A stretch of DNA of 64,000 nucleotides, taken from Mucilaginibacter_A sp050954285. GTDB lineage: Bacteria; Bacteroidota; Bacteroidia; Sphingobacteriales; Sphingobacteriaceae. The stretch covers positions 310,001 to 374,000 of the forward strand of contig JBPBPL010000006.1 of the NCBI GenBank assembly GCA_050954285.1, written 5' to 3'. Position numbers and translations under genes: made by a program. Below the pieces are notes generated by a model. That model was not told where the DNA came from and did not search any database. It saw nothing but the letters and a program-made list of their open reading frames with translations. Positions 8,772 to 18,146 of this stretch are shown here, in pieces. Each line of letters opens with the position of its first letter. Within the stretch, counting starts at the first letter, position 1.

Positions 8772-10724
8772 TTAATCACTCACTAAAGTCGTGTAAGTTT
8801 GCGTATCCAGATTAAAAACAGCTTTCCCTTGTGTTACCGTAATTCGTTTTCCTTCATTCATCATCCTCTTTTGATCCGTTACAAAAATTTTCAAAAACTT
8901 TACTTTAGTTGGTAATCCGGTTAAGCTTACCAGGCGCGTTGTACCATTATTAACCAACTGAATACTATAAACGCCAGTAGTTTGATTACCCAAAGCCGCA
9001 CAGGAAATGTTTGGCCGGTTAGCCGTAATCAGCATAGCAAATACATTTTTTGGGGTAGAAGCCAGCTGCTTCAAATTCCAGAAACGTTGTGTTGGACGAA
9101 GCGGACCGTTATCGCCAAAAATGCCGCCACCCGCCAATGGAGAATAATCTGCCGTTAATTGCCATTGTAAAATAGTGAGCGGCTGACAAATAGCTAACAA
9201 CCGAGTGTATAAATTAATTTCCTGCAAGGCATAAGTTGGTTCAGCAAAAACAGCCGGATAATTCCAGGCTGCAGCATCAATACTGCCTTCTCCTACAATT
9301 AATGGAACATTCAATTCCGTTGCTGCATCGGCCCATTTTTGCAGTGTTGCTGTTTCCCAGCCTCTCCAGGAATGAAAAGAAATAGCACCGATGTATGGTT
9401 TGGTTGCCGGGTCTTTCATTGCCGGATAAATAAATTCGTAGGTCGTCGCGTCGGAATTATCACCCAGTAGCAGTTTGGTTTTCAATCCTCTGGAAACGAA
9501 ATAGGCGCCTAATCCTTTAATTAGTTGTGCATGTTCCTGACCAGTTACGCGGATATTGATCCCCAGATCAGATTCGTTGAAAGAAAATAGCTGAACCTCT
9601 ACACCATAATTCGTTTTTAAATAAAGAATATAATCTGCAATGGATTTATAAATTTCCGGCATACTGTTTTTATCGAGTGGATTTCCCCAAACACCGGCAG
9701 GAGTAGGGCGGAAGTTTGGTTTGCCTTCGATGGCCCAATCTGGCGCAGACCAAGCCGTCAGGATCACCGGAATATTCATTTTACCCAATCTTTGCGCCAT
9801 TTCCATAGCACTTTGCACACGCCTATCCAGCTTTCCGGATTGTGCTGCTGCGGTTGGATCAACCCCTTTTTCCGGCTGCCAGAACCTCCAGGGCATCTCT
9901 ACACGGCTCCAGGCAACACGCAGGTTTTGCAAACTGTAATCAATTACCTGCGGATCTGTTTTTGGATTCTGGATGCGAAAATTTCCGCCAAATCCAGCAA
10001 ACGCTCTTCCCTGTTTTGCAGGATTTAAAGTAAGCGTAACCGGTTGTTTATCAATCTCACCCGAAGATTCAATATTAAATGTTTTATGAATAGTTTGTCC
10101 TTTTTGCACAGCACCTTCCTGCAAAGGCAAATCCAATTCGTAATTTCCATTTGCTGATTTTTTAAGGATAAAAGAAGCATTTACATCCGGCAGAAAAAGC
10201 TGTTGCGAGGCAGAAATCAGCTTGATACTATTGGCTGCAGTTTTAGCCATCGATTGATCATTACGCGCTAAAGTGCTTAGCGGAATTGCTGCCGAATTAT
10301 TGATCTGAACGGAGCCATTTGCATAATCAGCCGGGAGCCGGATGGTAAAATAAGTACCGATAATAGCAGTATCCGCATTTGCGGTTAATTGGATAGCTAC
10401 AGTAGTTTTTCCTTTCCCTGAATCCTGAATTTTCTCGTTGAAATACAAACTGTCAATATTTGTAGAAATAAGCTGCGAATTACCTTGGCGCGTATATCTT
10501 GGCCGTTGTTTTTCTTTTCCGGTCGAAGTAATTTTTCCGTCTTTTCCCATCACGCTCAGGCTGGATTCAAACGGCATTAACTGCCCGTCAATTCTGATCC
10601 CAGTGATGTTTCCCCAAGGTTCAACTTCGGTTTGTGCTTTTGCTTCACTCCCAAAAAGTACTGCTAAAAACAGTATCAAAACAAAATATTTTGTGTTGAG
10701 TAACTTCATATTTTTCATTTTCAT
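8772..10724 (-). CDS. Secreted clan GH-A glycoside hydrolase (GH30-like)
   Basis: 650 residues with a signal peptide (NMKLLNTKYFVLILFLAVLF ending EAKA). About 200 N-terminal residues form beta-rich modules; a TIM barrel starts near residue 225 (GRAFAGFGGNFRIQN). The two clan GH-A catalytic acids are visible: the acid/base in LFSFNESD (E384) and the nucleophile in LIVGEGSID (E479). AWSAPDWAI and FHSWRGWE are also typical of GH30-like barrels. A short beta domain closes the protein. Substrate is not readable. It is 9 bp downstream of the AGE-type gene and probably co-transcribed. Two 15-mer copies lie in its coding sequence. Confidence 0.8.
   Translation of the reverse strand: MKMKNMKLLNTKYFVLILFLAVLFGSEAKAQTEVEPWGNITGIRIDGQLMPFESSLSVMGKDGKITSTGKEKQRPRYTRQGNSQLISTNIDSLYFNEKIQDSGKGKTTVAIQLTANADTAIIGTYFTIRLPADYANGSVQINNSAAIPLSTLARNDQSMAKTAANSIKLISASQQLFLPDVNASFILKKSANGNYELDLPLQEGAVQKGQTIHKTFNIESSGEIDKQPVTLTLNPAKQGRAFAGFGGNFRIQNPKTDPQVIDYSLQNLRVAWSRVEMPWRFWQPEKGVDPTAAAQSGKLDRRVQSAMEMAQRLGKMNIPVILTAWSAPDWAIEGKPNFRPTPAGVWGNPLDKNSMPEIYKSIADYILYLKTNYGVEVQLFSFNESDLGINIRVTGQEHAQLIKGLGAYFVSRGLKTKLLLGDNSDATTYEFIYPAMKDPATKPYIGAISFHSWRGWETATLQKWADAATELNVPLIVGEGSIDAAAWNYPAVFAEPTYALQEINLYTRLLAICQPLTILQWQLTADYSPLAGGGIFGDNGPLRPTQRFWNLKQLASTPKNVFAMLITANRPNISCAALGNQTTGVYSIQLVNNGTTRLVSLTGLPTKVKFLKIFVTDQKRMMNEGKRITVTQGKAVFNLDTQTYTTLVSD
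10167..10181 (+). repeat. Dispersed 15-mer, type A, in GH-A gene
   Basis: GATAAAAGAAGCATT, read on the coding strand as NASFI. Confidence 0.75.
10663..10677 (+). repeat. Dispersed 15-mer, type B, in a signal peptide
   Basis: GCTAAAAACAGTATC, read on the coding strand as ILFLA within the GH-A hydrolase signal peptide. Confidence 0.75.
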
Positions 10725-10733
10725 AAATTTAAG

Positions 10734-12347
10734 TTAATTGGAAATTGCCTTGCTGAAACCAGATTCGTTTCCTTCGAAATCCACCGCTTTTATGGCAAAT
10801 TTTCCGTTTCCGGCAGACAAAGATTTTTGTACGATAAAAGAAGCATTCGGCGTAAAACCAATACGTTTTTCGTTTTGATAAATTTGATAACCCAACATAT
10901 TCCGGTTATCGGTGGATTTGCTCCAGCTTAAAACCGTTTGGTTATTTGAATTTTGAACTTTTAAATGCTGCGGAACACTTGGCGAAATTTTATCCGGATC
11001 AAGCTGTCTGATGCAGTTCATCAAAGCGCGGAAATTGTGATAAGTTCCTTTCCAGATCTGTCCTTTTAAAGCCGTTTTATATTGAGGTTGCTTGTCCAGT
11101 CCGCCCTGATACCAATCGCCATGTTCATGGTCAATCAGGTAAGTTTGGGTATAATCCCACAATTGTTTAAATTTTTCAAAATACTGATGCGGATCGTTTG
11201 GATATAAATCAGCCATCAGCAAAAGTGTGTTCATACCTTCCGCCTGTGCCCACCAGTTCTTGGTGTCTGCAATAATTGTGATGCCGGTTTTATCTTTAAA
11301 ATAATAACCTTCATCATAAAAACCGCCAACTTTATTGTCCCAGCCATTGGCCAGCGCATCGTCAAGCATTTTCTTACCAACTCGTAAAGTTGTGGTATCG
11401 TTTTTCCAACCCAAAACATGGGAAGCTTCGAGCATCAGATAAGCAGTTTCTACATTATGGCCGAAAGAAACATGGTCTAATCCGCGATGTTTTAAAATTA
11501 CTGATTCGCTGGAATCCCGGTAAGAAACCGGCGTCCAATCTGGCTGAAAAAATAGTACCAGATTACCTTTTTCATTGGTGATTTTATCCCGCGTGAGCAA
11601 AAGCATTTCCTGCAAACGTTCTTTTAATAAAGGATCAGGCCAAACTTGATACAATTCGGTAAAAGATTCCAGCAAATGGATGGACGTATTCTGGTCTTTA
11701 TAACCCAATTCTGCATTTGAGGGCGTATTGGCTGTTCTTTTAATTGGCGTTCCATTGCGTTCCATGTGCTGGAAATAGCCTTTGTAAACTGGATCGTGAC
11801 TGTGTTTTTCCAGCCAGTGAAATTCTTTAATAGCGAGATTAAGCGCACTGGTATCGCCGGAAGACTGATAATAAGCCGCCAAAGCATAAATGGCAAATGA
11901 GTTTCCGTAGGCTTCTTTTAGGGCGAAACTTCCCTGTTTTGGAATGCCTTTTTTATCGGTAAAAGTGTAAAAACCACCATACGTTTTATCCCACAAAACA
12001 TTTTTCAAAAATTCAAAGCCTTGTTTAGCACCAGTTTTATAATAAGTAACCATTGGAAATAATTCTGCTGCTTTCGAGGTTGACCATATATGGCGAGATT
12101 GCGTAACGATCATTTTATCCTGGTTCGGAGCCTGCTTAAAATCATAGGTAAACGCACTGATAAAACCGCCGTTTGCTGTATCGATAGAACGTGGATACCA
12201 GGGTTTTAATAGTTCGTTTACCATGGAATTTTTCATTTCAGCAGCAATTTTTAACCGTGTATTTGCTTCAGATTGTGCGAATGAAGATTGATGAAAAGCA
12301 GTTAACATCAGGATCGATATAAAAGAAAAAGGCGATTTAAATTTCAT
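10734..12347 (-). CDS. AGE-family epimerase/isomerase-like secreted protein
   Basis: 537 residues. A signal peptide (MKFKSPFSFISILMLTAF to SSFAQ) makes it extracytoplasmic. Residues about 28-410 form an (alpha/alpha)6 barrel of the N-acylglucosamine 2-epimerase type: NGGFISAFTYDF, VTQSRHIWSTSKAAELFP, KTYGGFYTFTDKKG, DHVSFGHNVETAYLMLEA and NWWAQAEGMNTLLLM carry the conserved His and Glu positions of the family. A C-terminal fibronectin-III-like domain (about 445-537, LKVQNSNNQTVLSWSKS) is added. Secreted AGE-fold proteins near hydrolases may be cellobiose-epimerase-like or act as hydrolases; which is unclear. It precedes the GH-A gene in the same direction. Confidence 0.8.
   Translation of the reverse strand: MKFKSPFSFISILMLTAFHQSSFAQSEANTRLKIAAEMKNSMVNELLKPWYPRSIDTANGGFISAFTYDFKQAPNQDKMIVTQSRHIWSTSKAAELFPMVTYYKTGAKQGFEFLKNVLWDKTYGGFYTFTDKKGIPKQGSFALKEAYGNSFAIYALAAYYQSSGDTSALNLAIKEFHWLEKHSHDPVYKGYFQHMERNGTPIKRTANTPSNAELGYKDQNTSIHLLESFTELYQVWPDPLLKERLQEMLLLTRDKITNEKGNLVLFFQPDWTPVSYRDSSESVILKHRGLDHVSFGHNVETAYLMLEASHVLGWKNDTTTLRVGKKMLDDALANGWDNKVGGFYDEGYYFKDKTGITIIADTKNWWAQAEGMNTLLLMADLYPNDPHQYFEKFKQLWDYTQTYLIDHEHGDWYQGGLDKQPQYKTALKGQIWKGTYHNFRALMNCIRQLDPDKISPSVPQHLKVQNSNNQTVLSWSKSTDNRNMLGYQIYQNEKRIGFTPNASFIVQKSLSAGNGKFAIKAVDFEGNESGFSKAISN
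10833..10847 (+). repeat. Dispersed 15-mer, type A, in AGE-type gene
   Basis: GATAAAAGAAGCATT, read on the coding strand as NASFI, the same pentapeptide as in the neighbouring hydrolase. Confidence 0.75.
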
Positions 12348-12456
12348 TAGACTTTAAAGACTTGAAGTTATTAGAGTTATCGATAATTGTAAGATGGTTT
12401 TCATAGTTATTTTAATAAGATAAACACTGTAGATTAGCTGGAAACATGACTTAATT

Positions 12457-12720
12457 TCAGAATAAACTGTTAAAATTTTCATCTACCATTTTCTTGATTT
12501 TTTGATTTCTAATAGGTGTTTTATATTCTATGGTTCCATAAAAATTTTGAGATTCTTCAACCTTATTTATAATTACAACATCACTTAGCACAACCATTTT
12601 TTCGTTTATTTTTAAATGATTTAACTCATGGGTATAATTCACTTCCATATCTTCTATCTTTTCATTAAATAGCTTTAATGCTAAATTAAACTCTCCTAAT
12701 GTTCTGAATTTTTTATTCAT
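12457..12720 (-). CDS. Small hypothetical protein
   Basis: 87 residues, MNKKFRTLGEFNLALKLF onward; charged, mixed helix and strand, no signal peptide or membrane span. I do not recognise it. It is markedly more AT-rich than its neighbours and sits between the GH9 and AGE-type genes on the same strand, 25 bp after the GH9 end. A 15-mer copy occupies the gap immediately upstream of its ATG. It could be a recent insertion into the operon. Confidence 0.55.
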   Translation of the reverse strand: MNKKFRTLGEFNLALKLFNEKIEDMEVNYTHELNHLKINEKMVVLSDVVIINKVEESQNFYGTIEYKTPIRNQKIKKMVDENFNSLF

Positions 12721-12722
12721 AG

Positions 12723-12737
12723 CTAACTTCTTTTATC
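12723..12737 (-). repeat. Dispersed 15-mer, type A, at a start codon
   Basis: CTAACTTCTTTTATC, ending 2 bp upstream of the ATG of the 87-residue gene, where a ribosome-binding region would be. Confidence 0.65.
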
Positions 12738-12745
12738 AATGTTTT

Positions 12746-15241
12746 TTATTTGTTGAGGATATGATCGGCAGCTAAAATTAAAAACAGGTAATCCGTAGTT
12801 CCTCCGCCTAAAACATATTCGCCTTGTTGCCACAAAAAAGGCCATTTCAATAATTCAGGAAAATCCGGACGGATCAAAGCCGTTCCGGAAGCAATACCAC
12901 CGGGAATATACGACCAGTCGGCGCGGTTAAAACCATAAGCCGTTGTCATCGATTTTGAGCCAACACCTGATGCAAATGACGAAGTGTTAGAACCCGGATG
13001 GCAACCCAAAATAAAGTTAACGGCGTGCAACATATAATCCTTCGGGAAAATCCCAGGAAAATAGGTGTAAAGGAAGTATTGCTTGTAGCCAAAGTTCTGG
13101 ATTCCCCAGCCTGCGCCCCAGATATTGGGTTCGTAAGGCACGCCATAAGGTGTTTTAGTACCTTGAATTTTTACGTTGCCTGCAAATGTTTTTACGGCAT
13201 TGGTGATAGCCGTTTTGTAAGCTTCGTTATTGATCAGTGATAAAGTTCTGCCAACCAGCCAGCCGGTATTTTCAATATTATCCGTAATATCTTTGGTTTT
13301 GCTTACCAAAAAATCAGCATACTTCTGATCTTTTGTGGTAATCAATAATTCAACTGCTAAAGCGATTCTTTGGCGTGTATTTTCTTCTTTGGTATTGCTC
13401 CAAACTTGCTGTGCAATTTGCAGGCATTGGTTGGCCAAAGTATCGTTATAACCCTTCATCACGCGGTTTGCAGCAGCTAAAGCAGCCGCAGCTTCCAGTG
13501 ATCGTCCGGGATTGTTTTCTGTAAAAACCCAACGGTCATCAGGCGAGTTTGGCAAACCAACAGCAGGCGTATTTTTATTTAAAGACGCTGTAATAAACGG
13601 CTTGTTATCAGTAAGATTTGCCGGATCGCCAAGCAATGTATATTGCCGTAAAGTAGGCTCAATAATACCACGATAAAAACGGCCCATCGATTCGTATCCG
13701 CCTACAACAGATAACAAGCCGTGCTCAATTTGCTGCAAAATATCTGGCTTGCCGTCCGGTTCGCCTATTTCAGTTACCAGGTTTTTCTGGTCGATAGAAG
13801 TATTATCATACTTCACATCAAACTGTTCGTATGCAAGCGTTAATCCGTGCACCGTTTCTGCCTGAGATTCTATCCGCAAATCAAAATCGCCTGCATCATG
13901 CCAGCCCCCACGATTTAAAAGTGGCACGGTTTCTCCTGATTTATATTTAGTTAGTGTTGATTTTCCCTGGATATATCCATCAAAATGATTGGAATCTGTT
14001 GGAGCCATGCGCGCATCATCCAAATGGCACCAGCCATGCCAAACGCGGTACTTATCATTTACGCGCATGTGGCACATTTGCGCCGGCAGAAAATACTCTA
14101 ATGTTGGCTGCCAGACATCATTTTTATAAACATCTTTGCTGATTTGAAAAGGCTGCGAACGGTAATTGCCGTATTGCACGATATACATGCCGGGTTTTTC
14201 TACCGAAGTAAAATCCAGCTGCAAATAATGGTAACGCAAAAAGTTGCCCCATTCTTTTGGTGCTGCTTTTAATGCGGTTTCAAAGCCACCATTTTCTGCA
14301 ACCCGAAGCAGCGACAGCGGAGCACGTTTATTATCTTTTGCATCCAGTTCTATAACCGCTATTTTTTGTTGTTTTGGGTGATATCCAACCTGCGAAACCT
14401 GGATCACGGGTTCTGATTTCCAGCCTTCAACAGCATGTGGCGTAACCAGCCATTCAATTGCTCCTTTTGTGGCACCTTTTTTTACCAGTGATCTCACTAC
14501 AAACCAACCGTTGTTGTAATTCCCTCTGCCATCCAGCAATTCCAGATTGCCGCTCAGGTTTTCAATCTGCATCCGCTGGCTTTCAGATTCTGGTACAATC
14601 GTTAGCTTTTGCCCTTCAGCCATCGGCGTAACCTGATCTTTTCCTTCGCTGTCTTTATAAATCTGTGCGTTGGCCTGCTGCGGGAAAATGCCAAACTGGT
14701 TATCCATGTAATAAGATTTCCCAAACAAAGTGCCCGGAAAAAGTTCCATATTGAAACCAACTTTACCAATCCATTCATCCGGCAAGGGTTTGTCCAGATC
14801 AACCACAATTTTAAAAGCTTTCCCCACCGGAAAAACACGGATATTATAAGCAAATTTAAGGTCGGGATAAATGATCGGGTTAAAACCTTTCCGGTTAATT
14901 TCTTCGTTCGGATATTCCATCCGCACACTAATTTCCTGCTTTGCTTTATCGATTACCCGTTTGCCAACTTTAGGTATCGGCGACCATTGGCCGGGCGTTG
15001 GCTCCAGCCGCAAATCACCATTGGTGGCCACGCGCTGCCCGTTCTGAATAATGCCAACTCCGCCCTGATGTCCTTCGGGATAAAAATCATGTGCCAGCAT
15101 TACGTTTACGCCCTGATATTCCAGGTATTCCTGGCTGTTCAGCTTCATAGCGCTTGCTGTTTTAGGTTGTTGTGCCGATGCTGTTTTTAGCACATAAAAA
15201 TTGAGTATAAACAAGCTTAAAAAAGTTAGCTTACGAATCAT
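12746..15241 (-). CDS. Glycoside hydrolase family 9, secreted
   Basis: 831 residues with signal peptide (MIRKLTFLSLFILNFYVLKT to SAQ). A beta-rich N-terminal region of about 270 residues is followed by a cellulase-type Ig-like domain (VIQVSQVGYHPKQQKIAVIE) and the GH9 (alpha/alpha)6 barrel. The catalytic motifs are present: GGWHDAGDFD near residue 450 supplies the base aspartates, and E808 in QQGEYVLGGG near the C-terminus is the general acid. FILGCHPGSNTSSFASGVG and YGFNRADWSYIPGG match the conserved C-terminal part. GH9 enzymes cut beta-1,4-glucans and related backbones, including xanthan backbones in some Bacteroidota. Divergent from the second GH78 gene. Confidence 0.9.
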   Translation of the reverse strand: MIRKLTFLSLFILNFYVLKTASAQQPKTASAMKLNSQEYLEYQGVNVMLAHDFYPEGHQGGVGIIQNGQRVATNGDLRLEPTPGQWSPIPKVGKRVIDKAKQEISVRMEYPNEEINRKGFNPIIYPDLKFAYNIRVFPVGKAFKIVVDLDKPLPDEWIGKVGFNMELFPGTLFGKSYYMDNQFGIFPQQANAQIYKDSEGKDQVTPMAEGQKLTIVPESESQRMQIENLSGNLELLDGRGNYNNGWFVVRSLVKKGATKGAIEWLVTPHAVEGWKSEPVIQVSQVGYHPKQQKIAVIELDAKDNKRAPLSLLRVAENGGFETALKAAPKEWGNFLRYHYLQLDFTSVEKPGMYIVQYGNYRSQPFQISKDVYKNDVWQPTLEYFLPAQMCHMRVNDKYRVWHGWCHLDDARMAPTDSNHFDGYIQGKSTLTKYKSGETVPLLNRGGWHDAGDFDLRIESQAETVHGLTLAYEQFDVKYDNTSIDQKNLVTEIGEPDGKPDILQQIEHGLLSVVGGYESMGRFYRGIIEPTLRQYTLLGDPANLTDNKPFITASLNKNTPAVGLPNSPDDRWVFTENNPGRSLEAAAALAAANRVMKGYNDTLANQCLQIAQQVWSNTKEENTRQRIALAVELLITTKDQKYADFLVSKTKDITDNIENTGWLVGRTLSLINNEAYKTAITNAVKTFAGNVKIQGTKTPYGVPYEPNIWGAGWGIQNFGYKQYFLYTYFPGIFPKDYMLHAVNFILGCHPGSNTSSFASGVGSKSMTTAYGFNRADWSYIPGGIASGTALIRPDFPELLKWPFLWQQGEYVLGGGTTDYLFLILAADHILNK
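15177..15191 (-). repeat. Dispersed 15-mer, type B, at a signal-peptide end
   Basis: GATGCTGTTTTTAGC; on the coding strand it gives LKTAS in the GH9 signal peptide. Confidence 0.75.
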
Positions 15242-15391
15242 AAAGCAGATTAAATGGTTTGTAATAATAATTTAAGAATTGGTTTGTAAATTGTAAATGT
15301 AAGTTTTTAAGCTATTGGAGAGTAGTGAATTTCCGGCAAAAAATAAGTTAGTTTTTGCATTTTTTTTGCAATTTGCACAGCCGTATTATTA

Positions 15392-15399
15392 TAATTTTG
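15392..15399 (+). promoter_or_regulatory. TAnnTTTG -7 box touching the GH78 start
   Basis: TAATTTTG ends 1 nt before the ATG at 15401. A TTTG lies upstream at 15372-15375, but the 16-bp spacing is short of the usual 19-21. Confidence 0.35.
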
Positions 15400-15400
15400 C

Positions 15401-18088
15401 ATGTTCAAATCTCTTTCAAACTACGTTTTATCGTTCTTCATTTTTTGTACGATCGCTTTTCATTCACCCAAATTAGCTGCCCAAACTGCTACACAAATAA
15501 TTAATTTAAAGTGCGAATACCTGATCAATCCGGTGGGTGTTGATTCGCCTAAGCCACGCTTAACCTGGCAGATGGCAAGCAGCAAACAAGGTGCACGGCA
15601 AACCGCTTACCGCATCACCATCGGTACCGATTCGGCCGAAATTTATACCGATAAAAGAAGTATCTGGGATTCAGGCTGGATCAGCAGCAACAGTAATTTA
15701 GCCGAATATAATGGCCTGCCGCTACAGCCTTTTACTAAATATTTTTGGAAAGTGGCTGTTGCAGATCAAAACCATCAGCAATTAACCAATCCACCAATCG
15801 CCAGTTTTGAAACCGGTATGATGCAAAGTAAAAACTGGAAAGGCAGCTGGATTTCGGATAATAATGATCTTCACGTAAAACCTGCTCCATATTTTAGAAA
15901 GGTTTTTTCTGCGGAGAAGAAAATAAAATCTGCCCGTGCTTATATTGCTGTTGCCGGTTTGTATGAGCTGTACCTTAATGGAAAAAAAGTTGGTAATCAT
16001 CGTTTAGACCCGATGTACACCCGATTTGACCGGCGGACATTATACGTTTCGTACGATGTTACTACACAAATTCAGCAGGGAAAAAATGCTGTCGGCGTGC
16101 TGCTGGGCAATGGCTGGTACAATTTGCAATCAACCGCCGTTTGGGATTTTGATAAAGCCAGCTGGCGTGCGCGGCCAACCTTTTGTCTGGATATTAGGAT
16201 TACCTATGCCGACGGTTCTACAGAAACCATCACTTCCGGCAAAGACTGGAAAACCGCATTAAGCCCAATCATTTTCAACAGTATTTACACTGCCGAGCAT
16301 TATGATGCGCGATTGGAAAAACCAGGCTGGAACACCATCAATTTTGATGATTCTAAATGGAACGGTGTAATTTACCGCGAAGCACCGTCGCCCAATATTG
16401 TTTTGCAGGTGCTATATCCAATTCGGAACGTGGAAGAAATCCCGACAAAAAGCATTCGGAAATTTAATGATACCAATTACGTTTTTGATTTAGGGCGAAA
16501 CATTGCCGGCGTAAGCAAAATTAAAATCAACGGCCCGGCGGGAACGATTGTAAGGCTGCGCCATGCCGAACGCTTGTATCCAACCGGCCACACGGATTTA
16601 TCAAACATCGATATTCATTACCGGCCTACGGATAATACCGATCCTTTTCAAACTGATATTATTATCCTCAACGGAAATGGCGAGGAAAGCTTTATGCCGC
16701 ATTTTAATTATAAAGGTTTCCAGTATGTAGAAGTAACGAGCAGCCAGCCGGTTAGCTTATCCAAAGAAAGTCTGGTTGGTTATTTTATGCACAGCGATGT
16801 ACCGGCCGCTGGCGAAGTAAAATCCTCCAACACAACCCTAAATAAAATATGGTTGGCCACCAACAATTCTTATTTATCTAATTTATTTGGTTATCCAACC
16901 GATTGTCCGCAACGCGAAAAAAACGGCTGGACCGGCGATGCGCAAATCGCCATAGAAACCGGATTGTATAATTTTGACGGCATTACGATTTATGAAAAAT
17001 GGCTGGCCGATCATCGTGATGAGCAGCAGCCAAACGGCGTTTTGCCATCTATTATTCCTACCGATGGCTGGGGTTATGAGTGGGGAAACGGACCAGACTG
17101 GACGAGCACCATCGCCATCATCCCCTGGAATATTTACTTGTTTTATGGTGATAAAAAGCTGCTGGCCGATTGCTACGATAACATCAAACGGTATGTGGAT
17201 CACATTACAGAAATTAGTCCGACAGGTTTAACTATTTGGGGCTTAGGAGATTGGGTTCCGGTAAAATCTGTTTCTCCGGTAGAGCTAACTTCTACCTGTT
17301 ATTATTATGCTGATGCGGTTATCCTTGCCAAAGCTGCCAAAATTCTGGGCAAACCGGAAGATCAGGAAAAATACACTGCTCTTTTTAACCGGATAAAAAC
17401 AGCATTCAACCAAAAATACCTCAACCCAACAACTGCTATTTATGCCGATGGTTTCCAAACCGAGCTAAGCGCGCCCCTGTATTGGGGTTTGGTGCCAGAT
17501 GAATATAAAAACAAAGTAGCCGCCAACCTGGCCAAACGTGTTGCTGCCGATAATTTTCATCTGGATGTGGGTTTGCTGGGGCAAAAAGCGATTTTAAATG
17601 CGCTAAGTGAAAATGGTTATGCCGATGCGGCTTATAAAATTGCTGCCCAAAAAACGTATCCTTCCTGGGGTTGGTGGATGGAAAACGGCGCTACAACGCT
17701 CTACGAAAACTGGAAAATTGATGCCAAAAGTGATATTTCGCTTAACCACATCATGTTTGGCGAGATTGGTGCCTGGATGTACAAAGGTTTAGGTGGAATT
17801 AAGCCAGATCCGGAAAACCCCGGCTTTAAAAATGTGCTGTTAGAACCAAATTTTGTAAGCGGACTGGATCATTTTGAAGCCAAACACAATGGTCCGTTTG
17901 GCACAATTTCTTCTTCCTGGCAAAAAAAAGGCAAAAAGATTTTTTATACTGTTTTTATCCCTGCAAATTCATCAGCAACAATTAAACTGCCTAAAATAAA
18001 TGGTTTAAGCGCTTTTGCAGATCGGAAAATGGTTTTGGCAGATACGCTTCATCTCGAATCCGGCAAACATCAACTGATATGGAAATAA
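15401..18088 (+). CDS. Alpha-L-rhamnosidase, GH78, secreted (second copy)
   Basis: 895 residues; signal peptide MFKSLSNYVLSFFIFCTI to KLAAQ. Same domain order as the other GH78 of this block: Ig-like N-terminus (LKCEYLINPVGVDSPKPRL), carbohydrate-binding sandwich (LYELYLNGKKVGNHRLDP), then the helical barrel with DCPQREKNGWTGDAQ at about residue 501 and TTLYENWK near 767. The catalytic-region motif reads REKNGWTGD where the paralogue has RDERLGWTGD, a one-residue-shorter, divergent form, which suggests a different substrate or subsite. It faces away from the GH9 gene. An exact 15-mer copy lies early in the gene and codes DKRSI. Confidence 0.93.
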   Translation: MFKSLSNYVLSFFIFCTIAFHSPKLAAQTATQIINLKCEYLINPVGVDSPKPRLTWQMASSKQGARQTAYRITIGTDSAEIYTDKRSIWDSGWISSNSNLAEYNGLPLQPFTKYFWKVAVADQNHQQLTNPPIASFETGMMQSKNWKGSWISDNNDLHVKPAPYFRKVFSAEKKIKSARAYIAVAGLYELYLNGKKVGNHRLDPMYTRFDRRTLYVSYDVTTQIQQGKNAVGVLLGNGWYNLQSTAVWDFDKASWRARPTFCLDIRITYADGSTETITSGKDWKTALSPIIFNSIYTAEHYDARLEKPGWNTINFDDSKWNGVIYREAPSPNIVLQVLYPIRNVEEIPTKSIRKFNDTNYVFDLGRNIAGVSKIKINGPAGTIVRLRHAERLYPTGHTDLSNIDIHYRPTDNTDPFQTDIIILNGNGEESFMPHFNYKGFQYVEVTSSQPVSLSKESLVGYFMHSDVPAAGEVKSSNTTLNKIWLATNNSYLSNLFGYPTDCPQREKNGWTGDAQIAIETGLYNFDGITIYEKWLADHRDEQQPNGVLPSIIPTDGWGYEWGNGPDWTSTIAIIPWNIYLFYGDKKLLADCYDNIKRYVDHITEISPTGLTIWGLGDWVPVKSVSPVELTSTCYYYADAVILAKAAKILGKPEDQEKYTALFNRIKTAFNQKYLNPTTAIYADGFQTELSAPLYWGLVPDEYKNKVAANLAKRVAADNFHLDVGLLGQKAILNALSENGYADAAYKIAAQKTYPSWGWWMENGATTLYENWKIDAKSDISLNHIMFGEIGAWMYKGLGGIKPDPENPGFKNVLLEPNFVSGLDHFEAKHNGPFGTISSSWQKKGKKIFYTVFIPANSSATIKLPKINGLSAFADRKMVLADTLHLESGKHQLIWK
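15650..15664 (+). repeat. Dispersed 15-mer, type A, exact, in GH78
   Basis: GATAAAAGAAGTATC read in frame as DKRSI, a different frame from the KEA-type copies. Confidence 0.8.
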
Positions 18089-18146
18089 ACTTTCAAACAG
18101 CAGCCAAACCTTTCTGGTAAGCTTTGTTTAAAATTTAAAGCCGCGC

